Positions 11,029-22,868 of a stretch of 64,000 bases of DNA are shown here, piece by piece; positions within the stretch are counted from its first letter, which is position 1, and each line of letters opens with the position of its first letter. The position numbers and the translations under genes are program-made. The notes under the pieces were generated by a model. It searched no databases and was not told the DNA's origin. It worked only from the letters and a program-made list of their open reading frames with translations. Origin of the DNA: Topomyia yanbarensis (taxonomy: Eukaryota; Arthropoda; Insecta; Diptera; Culicidae); contig NC_080672.1 of the NCBI RefSeq assembly GCF_030247195.1, forward strand, positions 90,964,113 through 91,028,112, read 5' to 3'.

Positions 11029-11708
11029 TAAGGATGACACTTCGAAGGTTATATAGTAGGGTGGGGCAAAATGGCCGTTTTTTCAACACAGCACTTTGTT
11101 GGTTCCATTTGGGGTCCCAACCAACTGTGCAAAATTTGGGGGCGATTGGATTTGACCCGGCGTAGCGCATTGCGTTTGAAATTTGTATGGAAATTAGTAT
11201 GGGAAAACCTACTTTCTTGCATTTTCAATTTTACTACAATTCTTCCTGCAGTATACCAAAAAATAGATAGAAATGCAGTCCAGGATATACTGAACAACTT
11301 TTCCGAAGGATGTATGGTGCTAGAATGTCTCTACAACAAGTTATAGTTGTTCAAAGTTCGATAGATCGAATTAATTGCCAAAAATTCATTTTTTTTGCCA
11401 ACACTGCGGGTGTACCAATGATGTTTCATATAGCATACCAAAATAACATCATAGTATATGATGTTATTTTGGTATGTTTACCACATTGGTATGTTTGGAT
11501 GAATTATTCAAAAGCCTTAGCTCAATTTCATGGGCATAGGTAGTTTCGCATTAGGGCTTAGTGAGGGGAGGGGTAGGGGGGAGACTTTTAAATATGAAAA
11601 TTAGAACTGAAATAACTGAAATCTTATCGAGTTGGAATGCTGAGATGAATACGTTTTTCCATATAACAATGCCTCACCCTATTATATACCTTCGAGGAGT
11701 CATCTTTA
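11029..11708. mobile_element. TIR element (MITE), about 680 bp
   Basis: The two ends are inverted repeats of about 40 bp: TAAGGATGACACTTCGAAGG at 11,029 and the reverse complement of CCTTCGAGGAGTCATCTTTA at 11,708. Both continue into a (T/G)AGGGTG(A/G)GGC block. Inside, GCACTTTGTTGGTTCC and GCGCATTGCGTTTGAAATTTG are shared with the foldback at 47,350-48,875. No transposase frame was found. An internal palindrome sits at 11,413-11,491. Confidence 0.8.
11413..11491. repeat. Near-perfect palindrome
   Basis: ATACCAAAATAACATCAT is followed after a short centre by ATGATGTTATTTTGGTAT, and outer ACCAATG/CATTGGT blocks also pair. The structure would form a strong hairpin within the surrounding TIR element. 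Confidence 0.8.
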
Positions 11709-12821
11709 AAGTTCATTGAGATTCTCTGAAATTTGATAAAAAACTATTACTGATTATACCTATAATTTTTATGAATATTTTGAATTTTCCTCATATTTTT
11801 CCATAGTGCCAATACCAAAAAATTCAAGCGAAGTGGACGGAGGTCGAAAATAGCCTAAATGATGTGAAATTTGGCATCTGAGCTTGCTCTGATATTTGTC
11901 ACAATATAAAAGAGAAGGACCCCCGATTTCCTATTGCTAAATTACATATGTAGTAAAATTCAAAATATTCATAAAAATCAGCATCTGTAAAACTCAAGAC
12001 ATGAAAAAATGAACTGTTTCCTTTCATTTGCAACCAAAAGAACAACTTTTTATTTTAAAGTTTTTTGTTCGTTGAGGTTTTACAATGAAACTAGTTCAAA
12101 TTTTTGGCACTAAGTGGTACTGTAGCCATTCAGATATTACTAAAAGTGAGAATCTGATGAAAAATTTCATAATTTCATTGTCTACAACTTTGTAGAAAAC
12201 TAAAAATCTATGTACCTAATATCATCTGAAGAAGTTTTTAAAACTTTATCAAAATCTAATCTGAAAATTGCACGGAGCCTACTGGTTAAGAAGTAAATTT
12301 AGAAAATTTTACAAAAAATTCTTGAGTGTAGTTTCACAGTGAATTCAGATGAATTTAAGTGTTTAAAAAGCCCCATTTTATGCAGAAAAGTTATATTTTC
12401 AGGTTCGACTGATTCTTGGGCGCCAATAATATTGTTTGAACTTGGATATATAGGGAAGTATTGGCCAAACTCATTCTATATTCTTACTTTTTGTAAGATG
12501 TTGATTAACAGTGTAAACAGATTTTATTTTTTCTATCTTATAATCGTGCCTTCTTTTTATTTTTTTTACTTCTAGGGGATAGCTAATGTGATCTAAAACT
12601 ACCCTCCTTTCTGATAAGATCCTGCCTGGAAAAATACTACTGGGTTAAATTCAAAACTTTCTATTTGAATGAACTTAACGGGTATTCAATAAAAAATGCG
12701 GATGATTTCAAAACCTTTCTGTAATTAAAATAAAGAGCGTAAATTTGTTTCTCTCCAAGAGACTCCCTAGAAATGGGTGGCATGTTTCGTTTCGCTCGGG
12801 TGCTGTCAGTTCAATCGAAGA

Positions 12822-15291
12822 TGGCGTCGAAACAGCAAGCACTCCACGAGCGTGTTGTACAGTTTTACGAAACGTCATCGTGGAGAAAAAAAACGTGAAC
12901 TTAATTCACTAGAGGCCAAACTATCGAATAAATTCACAGGATGTCTTTGGAGGAATTGTTCGTATGAATATTCCCCACAATCTGATAACAATTGAAATTA
13001 GGCATAGCTTACTATGATCGAACTAAAAAAATAACTTTTAATTCTGACGAGATAGAAAGTTGGTGTTTTCGACAAAGTTTTAGGAATGCTCATAGTGAAG
13101 AATTTTGTTGAAGAACTTGAGCTTGTAGGAGTAAAGGTTATCGATTTATAAGACGTTTTCTATGATAACCCCCTTGAACCTAATATTTTTAATATAACTT
13201 TTTTCATTGTGACTTTTCGTGCAAACTATGTTGAATACAAATGTGTAGGAATCAAAACCACATTATATTGTCGAAGACTGTATGTAAAAATACTCATTTG
13301 TTTCAAAGTTATTGAAGATTTTTACATTTTTTTACACCGACTTCAACTACGTATAAGAAAGAAAGGTGCAAACCAAAATGCACGAACAGGCACTTTTTTA
13401 ACGCTCTAAACTATGCACAATAAAGCTAAGAAGGTTTGGTGCGTGGCACTCTAGAACCCTATGAATAGGGTAAGCTTACTTTAACATGTTTTTTTGACTT
13501 TTTCCATACAAAAATCAGCAAAAAAAAAATTTTAAGTTTGTTTTCCCTAATTTTTGAAATTCTTGGTTCGATATTCAATTACAAGAATTATTTTCACTTA
13601 TACCTGAATAATTCAGATTTTATAAACGTGGGAGCAAAAATGTGAAGTTTTTAATATCATTTAAGATTCCAAACTAATACATACTCAAATAGAAATGTCA
13701 TAATTAATTTAATGCTTACGAAAGGATGTCATAACATTATTTATTAAATTTTACGGAAAAAAATCGAAAAAAAAAAATTGTTTGCTGATTTTTGTACGGA
13801 AAAAGTAAAAAAAAACATGATAAAGTTAGCTTACCCTATTCATAGGGTTCTAGAGTGCCATGCACCAAACCTTCTTAGCTTTATTGTGCATAGTTTAGAG
13901 CGTTAAAGAAGTGCCTGTTCGTGCATTTTGGTTTGCACCTTTCTTTCTTATACGTAGTTGAAGTTGGTGTAAAAAAATGTAAAAATCTTCAAAAACTTTG
14001 AAACAAATGAGTATTTTTACATACAGTATTCGACAATATTATGTAGTTTTGATACCTACATATTTGTGTTGAACATAGATTGCACGAAAAGTCACAATGA
14101 AAAAAGTTATATTAAAAAAAACTAGATTTAAGGTGGTTGTCATAGAAAACGTCATATAAATCGATAACCTTTACTCCTACAAGCTCAAGTTCTTCAACAA
14201 AATTCTTCACTGAGCATTTCAAAAACTTTGTCGAAGACACCAACTTTTTATCTCGTCAGAATAAAAAGTTAATTTTTTTAGTTGGATCATAATAAGCTAT
14301 GCCTAATTTCAATTATTATCAGATTGTGGAGAATATTCATACGAACAATTCCTGCAAAGACATCCTGTGAATATATTCGATGGTTTGGCCTCTAGTGAAT
14401 TAAGTTCACGTTTTTGGCGTTTCCGACCACTGTGCATCGCTGAGCGTGGAGCGGAAGGCCGATAGCGGCCGTCCGACGAAGATAATGACGAAGAAGAAGG
14501 AAGCGTTGAAAAAGCTGTTCGACAACAAGAACAGAACGAGTTTGCACGACGCCGGCCGAAAATATCACTGCTTCCATACCTTAATTTACCGATCCCTCGA
14601 GCAGGAAAACATCATGTCGGAAGAAGACTGGGCCCCCGAGTACACGGACGAGCAGATAGCGATCGTGAAATCGCAGTGCCGGTGGATATCGAACAACTAC
14701 CGCGGGACATCGTTAGTGCTGGACGACGAAAGTTACTTTCCGCTCTCGAAGACCCACATTCCAGGAAATAACAGCTACTATTCCAGCAACAAGTCGGCCA
14801 CATCTCCCGAAGTAAAGTATAAGTTTAAGCATACAAAAGCATTTACAAATAAAAGTTATGCTGTGCAACGCCATATCGGACAGAGGGATTTCAAAACCGT
14901 AATTCAAGCGGAGCGGTCTGGCCATCAATCAACAAGTGTACCAGGAGGAGTGTCGTGAGAAAATTCTTTTGGCGTTCTTAAAGGAGCATCATGCGGATAG
15001 GAAGAACTAGAGTATCTTGAGCAGAAAAAGATACAGTACTTGCCGACAGAAAGGGACCCGACCAACTTGTCCCAATGCCGTCCCATTGAGGATTGTTTTC
15101 GGCTCCCTCAGTTCCCTAGTGTATAAAAGAATTGACGTGCCAAGGATATGAAGCAGTTGGCACCAGGATCCGGAATTGCATCCGAAAGATGGACGTTAGT
15201 GTCGTCCAGCGCTCTTGTGAGAAAATCGCGACTAAGTTGCGTCATAAGGCTGACCAGGGCCCCTTCTCCAATATTCATTGTCGTTTTTGTT
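12822..15291 (+). pseudogene. Mariner/IS630-like transposase (DD37E-type), broken
   Basis: The N-terminus MASKQQALHERVVQFY starts at 12,822 and is cut at about 12,889 by a 1.5-kb foldback. The frame resumes near 14,413 with RKADSGRPTK and the first catalytic block LVLDDESYFPLSKT. A frameshift near 14,830-14,900 moves the reading to NQQVYQEECREKILLAFLKE. A deletion at about 14,990-15,010 then removes the region that should hold the second catalytic Asp. RDPTNLSQCRPIED, with the final acidic residue, follows, and the tail RKMDVSVVQRSCEKIATKLR is present at 15,175-15,245. The wording resembles mosquito ITmD37E transposases from memory. The copy has an insertion, frameshifts and a lost active-site residue, so it is inactive. 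Confidence 0.87.
12890..14412. mobile_element. Foldback element inside the transposase
   Basis: The arms are about 630 bp. The outer end AACGTGAACTTAATTCACTAG at the left is the reverse complement of CTAGTGAATTAAGTTCACGTT at the right. Inner blocks such as AACCCTATGAATAGGGTAAGC (13,455) pair with GCTTACCCTATTCATAGGGTT (13,830). The loop is about 230 bp and AT-rich. It has no protein frame longer than about 66 codons. It splits the transposase gene and is therefore younger than the mariner insertion. Confidence 0.9.
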
Positions 15292-16449
15292 TTTTTTTTT
15301 TTTTGAAGAATAAATATTATGTTTTTAATGAAAAATACTGAAGTCTCATTTTTTATTGAATACTCGCAACGAGTCATTGTAATAAATGATGGATTTCATT
15401 GCAACTTTTTATTGACAATTGAGTTCTTTAAATTGTAGTTCCATGATTTTTATCCTTTGGGGTAGATTTCATTCATCAAATGCAGAGTTCCGCTTGTGCT
15501 CGCATCGTATTTTGTTTCCAAAATGAAAATATTTCACAAAATCTTAGGAAAACGTAACAAAACCAAAATTATCTCTAAGAATTTCTGGAGTTATTGCGCG
15601 CTGAAACGGATCACAACAAAAAACAAATAAAAAACATCGGGCTGGGCCACGCATTCAATAAATTCTTCAAGTCATTTAAACCCTAATAAAAATATAAAAA
15701 ATATCATGAAAAAGTAATAATACTTTATTATCCATTGAAGATTTTCGGCCTAAAATGGGACATATCAAGACATATGGGCCTAAAATACCACATATCAAGA
15801 CGACTGGCAACTCTGTACAAACTTTGGAGATAGTAACACCAACGCCTCTTTCGGGTAAAGGTGGTACTTCTTATATCTACTTTTATATTGAGCTTCTTTT
15901 TTCGTAAAATAGACATCTTCATTTCTCATTAACTGTCGAGATTGACAGCCAAGATTAACACTATATCTTCGGACAGCTTTGTTTGTTGAAGTCGGACTAT
16001 TATCAAAAGAGATATTCAACATTAAATACGAACGCCGGAGTGTTGCCGTTTTCCAATATCTAGAAATAAGAGACGAACTTCGCGCTAACTCGTATTCATA
16101 GTTGGCAGCATCCTCTCAGATTTAAATGAAACTCTCTGTACACGAAAGACTTTTTCACAAAAAGCCACTTTGCGTATTTTGTTTTTACAAAAAAGATCAA
16201 GACTGTTTTTCGAAAAGGGTCAAACTTTTTTTAAGATTTTTTTTTCAAATTGCTATAGTCTAAAAATGACAAATCCTACAAAAATGGCGTGGAAGTGATT
16301 TTCACAAAATTAGTCAAATTTATTAATAAAAATGTTGAAAAAAACTATTCATCGACTCCTACACTGAAAAAAATTGATTTTAAAAATTTAAAGTCTATTT
16401 ACATAAAAACCATCTTTGATTTGGATAAAATTTTGTTTCAAGATGGGTA

Positions 16450-19230
16450 ATTAGGTTCCCTACCTACGCACCATGAGCCACAAATCGATTTTTTTGTTCG
16501 AAAATCCAAAACATATAAACCGTTAGTGCTAGACTTTCAGCGTCTTTGGAACAAATTCTCTACAATAAATGTCCTTATTTTGGTGAAAACAAAATTAGGA
16601 TTGTCCTCTCAATTTTTGAAATAAAAAAAAAATATCTCCTGAATGGAAAAAGATAGGAGAATACAACCTTCTAAAGAAATATAGAGAAATCAATTCTGAG
16701 TAACTTTGTTGAAAATGTCGAAACTTTATCTTCAACGGATTTTATTTTACAGCGATTTCCCTTGTTTTGTTTAGGGTGACTTAAAAAATCAGTTTTTTTT
16801 AATATAAAATCTTTGAGGATGATTTCTCGTGAATGTCGACTTCTAACAACAGTTAGCTCTTACAAATGCGCACATTTCTTCTTCTGAGACCAACTCATTA
16901 ACTTTTACATAAACAGAGTTGTTGACGATTTTATGCTCAAAATTCGAAATTTTCTAATGTAAATAACTCCGAAGGTGGCAAAAAGTGGCAATCAATGTTA
17001 TGACCATCTGATAATACGCTACAATATATGGGGTACATCGTTTGTCTCCTAGTGACTCTTTACGTGAAATGATTGCGTATAAACTACCTCTGCCCAAGGG
17101 TCAAAAGTCGATTTTCTGTTGAATATTCAGTTCTTATATCCCGTAAGAACCAGACATTCAGTGTCTTCAAATGAATTTCTTCTCAATTTTTATTTCGGTG
17201 TAAAAATAGGGCTGTCTCAACATTTTTGAAACAAAAATAATTTCTTCTGAACAATAAAAATAGAAGTATAAAGCCCTTCTGAAAATTAAAAAGTAATCAT
17301 GTTTGGGTAATTTTTTGGCAATTCCTAAACTATTGTCAGTGGCTTTTATTTTACGGCGATTTCCTTTATTTGGTTTGGCGTGACCCTTAAAAAAATATAT
17401 TTTTAGTAAAATAGTTTTGAAGTGAATTTCCCAAAAATTTTAAAAATTTTTTTAGAGACTAACTTATTACCAATTTTATAAACGAGCTATTGATTTTTTC
17501 AGTAGCAATATTTTTTCTACGTTTCAACAATTTCTACACCTGTAAAATAAATTACCCATCAATGCGTAGAAATTTGAATAAAAGTGAAATAACTCACTTA
17601 ATGGGTGAAGAGCTTGTACGTCAACCTGGATACGTTTTACCCATTATTTCTTGTAGAACACTTACAACGAATTGCGTAAAAATACCGAAATTCGTTTTTT
17701 CGGAGCCGATAATGTGCAGGCTTCGAATCGATTTTTAATGTGTAGGTTATCTCGCTTGAAATAATTCATAAGGATCCCATTATTAGTCACTTATTATTAG
17801 TCTCAATATACCCATTCGCATAGCCTCATCGAAATGGATGAGAAGTACCCAGTATAAGAAACAAAAAAGTACCCACTTTTTGACACCAGGAATAACTTCT
17901 GCAAATGAGCAATTTATAATCATAAAATTGGTAAAGTTTTTTTTGACGTGTAAGGAAAATAATTACGAAGGAGACAGTTAATCTCATATCCGTTTGATTA
18001 TACTACAAAATACTATTTAATGGGAGCTGAACAGCTTGTCTTCCAACGTATGGAAATTTTTATTGTTAATTTCCTCAGCTTGGGTTAAAGTCAAGGCAAG
18101 AAATTGCATTTTGGGAAACTATTAGGACAAATAGCAGAGAGCTGAATCAGAGGAGATAATATGATTAATAAAAGACAACCAAATCATTAATGCTAAACAA
18201 TGGGTGCTTCCTATACCGTAAAACTGAGCTATCAAAATATTGTAATATGTTGATAATAATTCCTTATTTGTCATTCGAATAAAACGTATGCCAAACACTC
18301 CAAACATTCATTTTGTGAACCGTAGTCCAAAAATCGCATGTTTTATATACAATTTATCTCCACGAAACAAGTTAAAAATGTCTGACAAGAATTCTCATCA
18401 TTTTCACAAACAAAATGCGGAAACGATTTGCATAATCTTTGGTTTGAACGAGACACATCTCCAATGAGTATTATCAAATTTGATTTGCATCGGAGATCCG
18501 GATATGTGTGTTTAAAAGAACGGCGACTATGATTAATTTATATTTTAATTTAGATGAATACCGCATACATTCTCTATAACAAAGGGAATTCATAAGCAAC
18601 CATTTCACGTGAAGAGTCGCTAGGAGACAAACCATGTGACCCTTACTTTGTAGAGTTTTTTAAGTACTACCAGATGGTCATAACATTGATTGCCACTTTT
18701 GCCACCTTCGGAGTTATTTACATTAGAAAATGTCGAATTGTGAGCATAAAATCGTCAATAACTCCGTTTCTGTAACAGCTAATGATTTGGTATCTGAAGA
18801 AGAAATGTGAGCATTTGTAAGAGCTAACTGGTGTCCGAAGTCGACATTCACGAGAAATCAGCCGATATTCACGAGAAATCAGCCTTTTATATTAAAAAAC
18901 TGATTTTTTAAGTCACCCTAAAGGAAACAAGGGAAATCGCTGTAAAATAAAAACCGTTGAAAATAGTGTTTCGACATTTTTAACAAAGTTACTCAGAATT
19001 GATTTCTCTATATTTCTTTAGAAGGTTGTATTCTCCTATCTTTTTCCATTCAGGAGATAATTTTTTTATTTCAAAAATTGAGAGAGCCATCCTAACTTTG
19101 TTTTCCACAAAATGAAGGACACTTATTAAAGAGAATATGTTCCAAAGACGCTGAAAGTCTATGTTTTGGATTTTCGACCAAAAAAAATCGATTTGTGGCC
19201 CATGGTGCTTTGTGGGGGTATGAGGTAAGA
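16450..19230. mobile_element. Foldback element, about 2.8 kb
   Basis: The left arm at about 16,450-17,100 pairs with the right arm at about 18,585-19,230. Matching blocks are GCCACAAATCGATTTTTTT/AAAAAAATCGATTTGTGGCC, AAAGAAATATAGAGAAATC, AACTCCGAAGGTGGCAAAA and GTTTGTCTCCTAG/CTAGGAGACAAAC. The right arm has a small duplication of ATTCACGAGAAATCAGCC at 18,846-18,884. The spacer contains a diverged direct repeat of the left arm (17,100-17,400). No convincing coding sequence was seen. Confidence 0.87.
17100..17400 (+). repeat. Diverged direct repeat of the left foldback arm
   Basis: CAAAAGTCGATTTTCTGTTG, TCAGTGTCTTCAAATGAATTTC, CTCAACATTTTTGAAACAAAA and ATTTTACGGCGATTTCC follow the same order as 16,485-16,800. 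An ancestral unit of about 630 bp therefore seems to have been tandemly duplicated within the element. Confidence 0.6.
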
Positions 19231-19329
19231 CCATCATCATCATCACATATCTTGGGATATGGTAGCTGTGCGGCCGTTGAATGTCATAGATGACGACAGT
19301 CCGGGTTCCTTGCGCTGTTCATTCACATA

Positions 19330-20531
19330 ATTCTAGAAACGTATGGGGTGCGACTTGAGATTGCGCTGAATGTTTCGCTGATATCGAAAGAAACAATCTT
19401 GACTAGCTCGTTTATAAACATGGTTGAGACTGGCGTAATGGTTTCTAAGTGGGGTTGTGCGATACTTAGTAAACCTCCGCAGAGCAGCTCTCTTAATGGA
19501 CTTCAGCCGTCGCATCGTGCTTGTTTGCCAAAGAGGGCCGGTTTGTTGATGATGAACTTTGTTCAGGACGTGCCTGTCAATAAAATAACCCAAAACGTTA
19601 GTAAATGATTGAACTGCGGTATCAACATCTTCGGGGTCTAGAATATTTAGCCAATCGAGAGTGGAGAAGAGGTCTGCGATAATGCGATGATCAACTTTAT
19701 GGAAGTAGTAAGAGACGAGGCCGAAGGAACATTGTAATCATGCGCCAGGATGTGATTAATCGTGGCGATCAATGCAATGGTGGGTGATGTGCTACTGGTT
19801 TCACTAGAGAGGGAGCCATCACTACTGATGAAGCAGAAACCTGATCGCTGACAAAACAAAGATCAAGTTGGCGGTTATTCTCGTTGGCGATAGGATTTAT
19901 TTATAGTAACGTGACTGAGCTGTAGCTGTCAAGAAGCCTTGCCGCCCCTGAGTTAAAAACGGAGTGATCGTAATCCGGGTAAAGAAATCCATTGCGGGAA
20001 CATTTCCACGAAATACTGGGGAGATTGAAATCCTAGTACGATGATCTCATCCACCGATTTAGCGTCTTCGAGGATAATAAAAACTAAGCTGCAGTGTGCT
20101 CCAATATATTCGTTGTCACGGACTCGGTGGGGTAGGACGTACAACGTACACAAGTACAACTTACGGTAACCAAGCTCGATTATCGTCCAGACCTGTTCGA
20201 GGCAATCCCAGCAAGTCTTCTCAACAACTCGCGCCTTCAAGCTGCGATTAACTGCTAATACTATACCACCTCCATATCCCGTACCGAACACCTGACTGGA
20301 AAGCGTGTCATCGTTTAACCACGTATCGAGGACGATGATATCAAAACTGTTATCGGAGTCCCTTCGTTGACCAAGGCTGGAAATCGAAGAGTTTTGAGTT
20401 AAGGAAGAGCTCACAGATGCTTTATACTTGCCTGCTGTATGTTTGCGGAAGACCCCTCGCCACAACTCCGCCACAGGACCGGGACGGCTGCTGGTCGCTG
20501 GCTGGAAGGGCTCGACTGTGATGGGGGACAA
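19330..20531 (-). pseudogene. Jockey-like LINE endonuclease, broken
   Basis: On the minus strand this gives SSISSLGQRRDSDNSFDIIV, LDTWLNDDTLSSQVFG, GGGIVLAVNRSLKARVVE, CWDCLEQVWTIIELGYRKLY and SVDEIIVLGFQSP (canonical LGDFN, here damaged). After a frameshift come LDLCFVSDQVSASS and VHHQQTGPLWQTSTMRRLKS, followed by FTKYRTTPLRNHYASLNHVY. This is the order of the APE-type endonuclease and the linker before the reverse transcriptase in Jockey-clade elements. The reverse transcriptase itself is absent, as the match ends at about 19,330. At least three frame breaks are visible, so the copy is inactive. Confidence 0.85.
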
Positions 20532-20559
20532 ATAGCTTCCACAGGACTGGCGGCAAGTA

Positions 20560-22868
20560 TGTGTTCGGTGACTAGGAAAACGGGAAACTGGGGGTTGTAC
20601 TCAATACCGTTGGGCTAGGTTAGGTGGATCAAAAGCGTTTTCAACTAATAATGTTTCTACTCTAATACGTGCTTCTAGTTGGTATCAGCATCAAACTTAG
20701 CTCGGTTTTACATATTAACTCTGATAGCAGCCTCTAAGACCAATTCTTATCGAAACAACAGACATTTTTTCTAAGTATAAAACAAAGGTGCCGCTCACAA
20801 TCGAGAACTTCACCCTTTTCTGCTGGATATACTTCTTGGTATTTAGTCTCACCGAAACTATGTTTTCGCTGGGAAAGTAAAATTTGCTCCCCTTTGTTCG
20901 ACAATGCTTTGAAAAATACTCGCTACCAACTGATAGATAATGGAAACCACCATCAAAGGACTGTCTTCTGTTTAAGTTTGAGACTGGAACATGGGGAGGT
21001 GTTGGGAGATACCGCGCGGAAACAGCCAGAGTAAGGGCATCGCAATGCCTTCTGCATTCCCGTTGTGTAAAAAGAAGCTGAAAAACTTTTATGAATTCGC
21101 TGGCCACTGCCATGGCGTTTTGTGGTGATTACAGCACGGATATTCATAAAGTTCCAAATCTTGCTATGCACTCAGCCAGACGAGTTTGAAAAGAGTCCCA
21201 CTTCCGCTAGGGAAATGATCTCCTGCAGAGAGTTTTTCGAATTTACTGGCTCCCGGATAGAGCTTGGAACTTGGGGTAAGCAGAGAGTAGATATTTTCCC
21301 GCAAAAGTCTGTTTCTGAACGGATGTTTCCAGTTGATTTGAAAAAGCTGAAAATTATGAATATAAATCCTATTGAAAACAAGTTTTTGAAACCATTACTG
21401 CAGAAGTTGAAAACTATATTTCCTTCCAGCAACGTGCTGGGAAATTTCTCCGGCAAACCAACTGCCACGTTTTGCCAAATCCAGATGACCTTCGATCGAT
21501 CAAAACTGAGGCCACCCAAGAGCCAAAAACTGAACTGGCTTTATTTACTGTTGTTTGGGTAGTTCCAAAAAACGATTCTCTCAGTGTGTAACAGCTGCGA
21601 AATACAACTTTTGGATGAAAACCCCAGTAGCAGGTTTGCCTTCTAACCCCCGTCAGGACCAAAATATTGATGTAGGCTTTTACTTCACTCGGCTACGGGA
21701 GACTTTGCCCAAAACGGGTTTGTCAGCAACATTGGACCTGTGATAAAAAATCAATTAGAATGAAATTTGAGTCACAAAGCAAAGTAATAATCGGTCAAGT
21801 GAAAAATTGCCCTGCCCCTTCATCAATCGGTGACATTCGCCGTGAAGTGAGCGTCCAAAAGTGGCAACCTGATCTGAACACCGGTGGCCCACCGCCTAAG
21901 CCTGCTGCAGCGTAGCCGAACCATCAGCCAACCGGTAACGCAAGCAGCGCTGACTGCCGCCCCACGGGTGACGTAGGGTAAATCGGTGAAACCGGATAGT
22001 TGTTTACCTTTAGCGTTGAGTTTAGCATGTGCTTCAACTCAACCCCAGCAAAACAACGACGATGGTGGAGGATGAAATCAGATCAGGTGACTAATTTGCC
22101 AAGGACACTAGTGAGACCGCCTGGGCGCCGTGCTTCAGGACATAAAATGTCGCCCACAGGCAGCGCTTGGATGTTTTTGAATGTTGGACACGCCTATCTG
22201 GAGCTGAGTTTTGGAAGGAAACAATGTTTTTGCTATCAAAACTTACTCAATGAACTATTATAGCTAAGTGACTAATGACATGTAGTATGCAGTTTTGAGT
22301 GCACTTCTTAATTGACGAAGGAGCATTTTATATTAGCTTCAATTAGGACAAGAAGTTTATACCATAAATACTTCAAATTATTGTAAGGCCATGTTGGCGT
22401 TTCTACCCTAACTATAAGTAGGGTTGAAATCAATTGATGGAAGCTTTAGTTCCGTTTGTAATAATTTGAAAATTTGAAAGGGGATGATTTGGTAATCATT
22501 ATGTAACATTTGAACCGGGACTAGAGTGACATAATTTCCTTAGGTATCGATTACGGTTATAAGCAGGTGTTTGTTTTGATTATTAAAGCTGATTACGGAT
22601 ATAATCATCCTGCTATTTACCATTCGAAATGGCTGATCGAAGCATTGATAGCTTTCTTTCATTCAGAGCTAACTCACGCAAAGTAAAACATGTTTGGTTC
22701 AGGGCCGACGTTACACTTTTAGCCCGAGTGGGTAATAAGATAAGCATATGGTGAGGTTTATTACTAGAGATATGTCGCCATTCCATAAGCTTACAAAACA
22801 ATCGCTTCAAATCACTGTGTTTATGCAGATACCATCCTCGTGCATAGAGAATTTCAAACGTGCGCATT
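20560..22868. other. Unassigned region with unrecognised open frames
   Basis: Frames at 20,715-21,113 (minus, 132 codons) and 21,122-21,562 (plus, 146 codons) are longer than their surroundings but match no family I know. On the plus strand, LETGTWG near 20,980 and IELGTWG near 21,265 sit in similar contexts, which hints at a diverged tandem copy. A GC-richer tract lies at about 21,800-22,000. A protein-coding origin is possible but unproven. Confidence 0.35.

Larger units (their letters stand above)
12685..15360 (+). mobile_element. Mariner/IS630-like transposon with TA duplication
   Basis: The ends are inverted repeats TTCAATAAAAAATG (12,685) and CATTTTTTATTGAA (ending 15,360), flanked by TA on both sides (12,683-12,684 and 15,361-15,362). 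Without the foldback inserted at about 12,890-14,412 the element would be about 1.15 kb, a normal mariner length. It carries the decayed transposase described separately. It lies inside outer repeat D, whose other copy is uninterrupted at the corresponding site. Confidence 0.88.
11950..16010 (+). mobile_element. Outer repeat D, copy 1 (interrupted)
   Basis: This stretch matches 25,430-27,110 in order. Shared blocks include AAGTGAGAATCTGATGA, AACTTTTTATTTTAAAGTTTTTTG, GCCTACTGGTTAAGAAGT, CGAGTCATTGTAATAAA and TTTCGGGTAAAGGTG. The match breaks at 12,684 and resumes at 15,361, exactly where the mariner-like element lies. No transposase or other protein was recognised, so it is either non-autonomous or a fragment of a larger unknown repeat. 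Confidence 0.8.
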
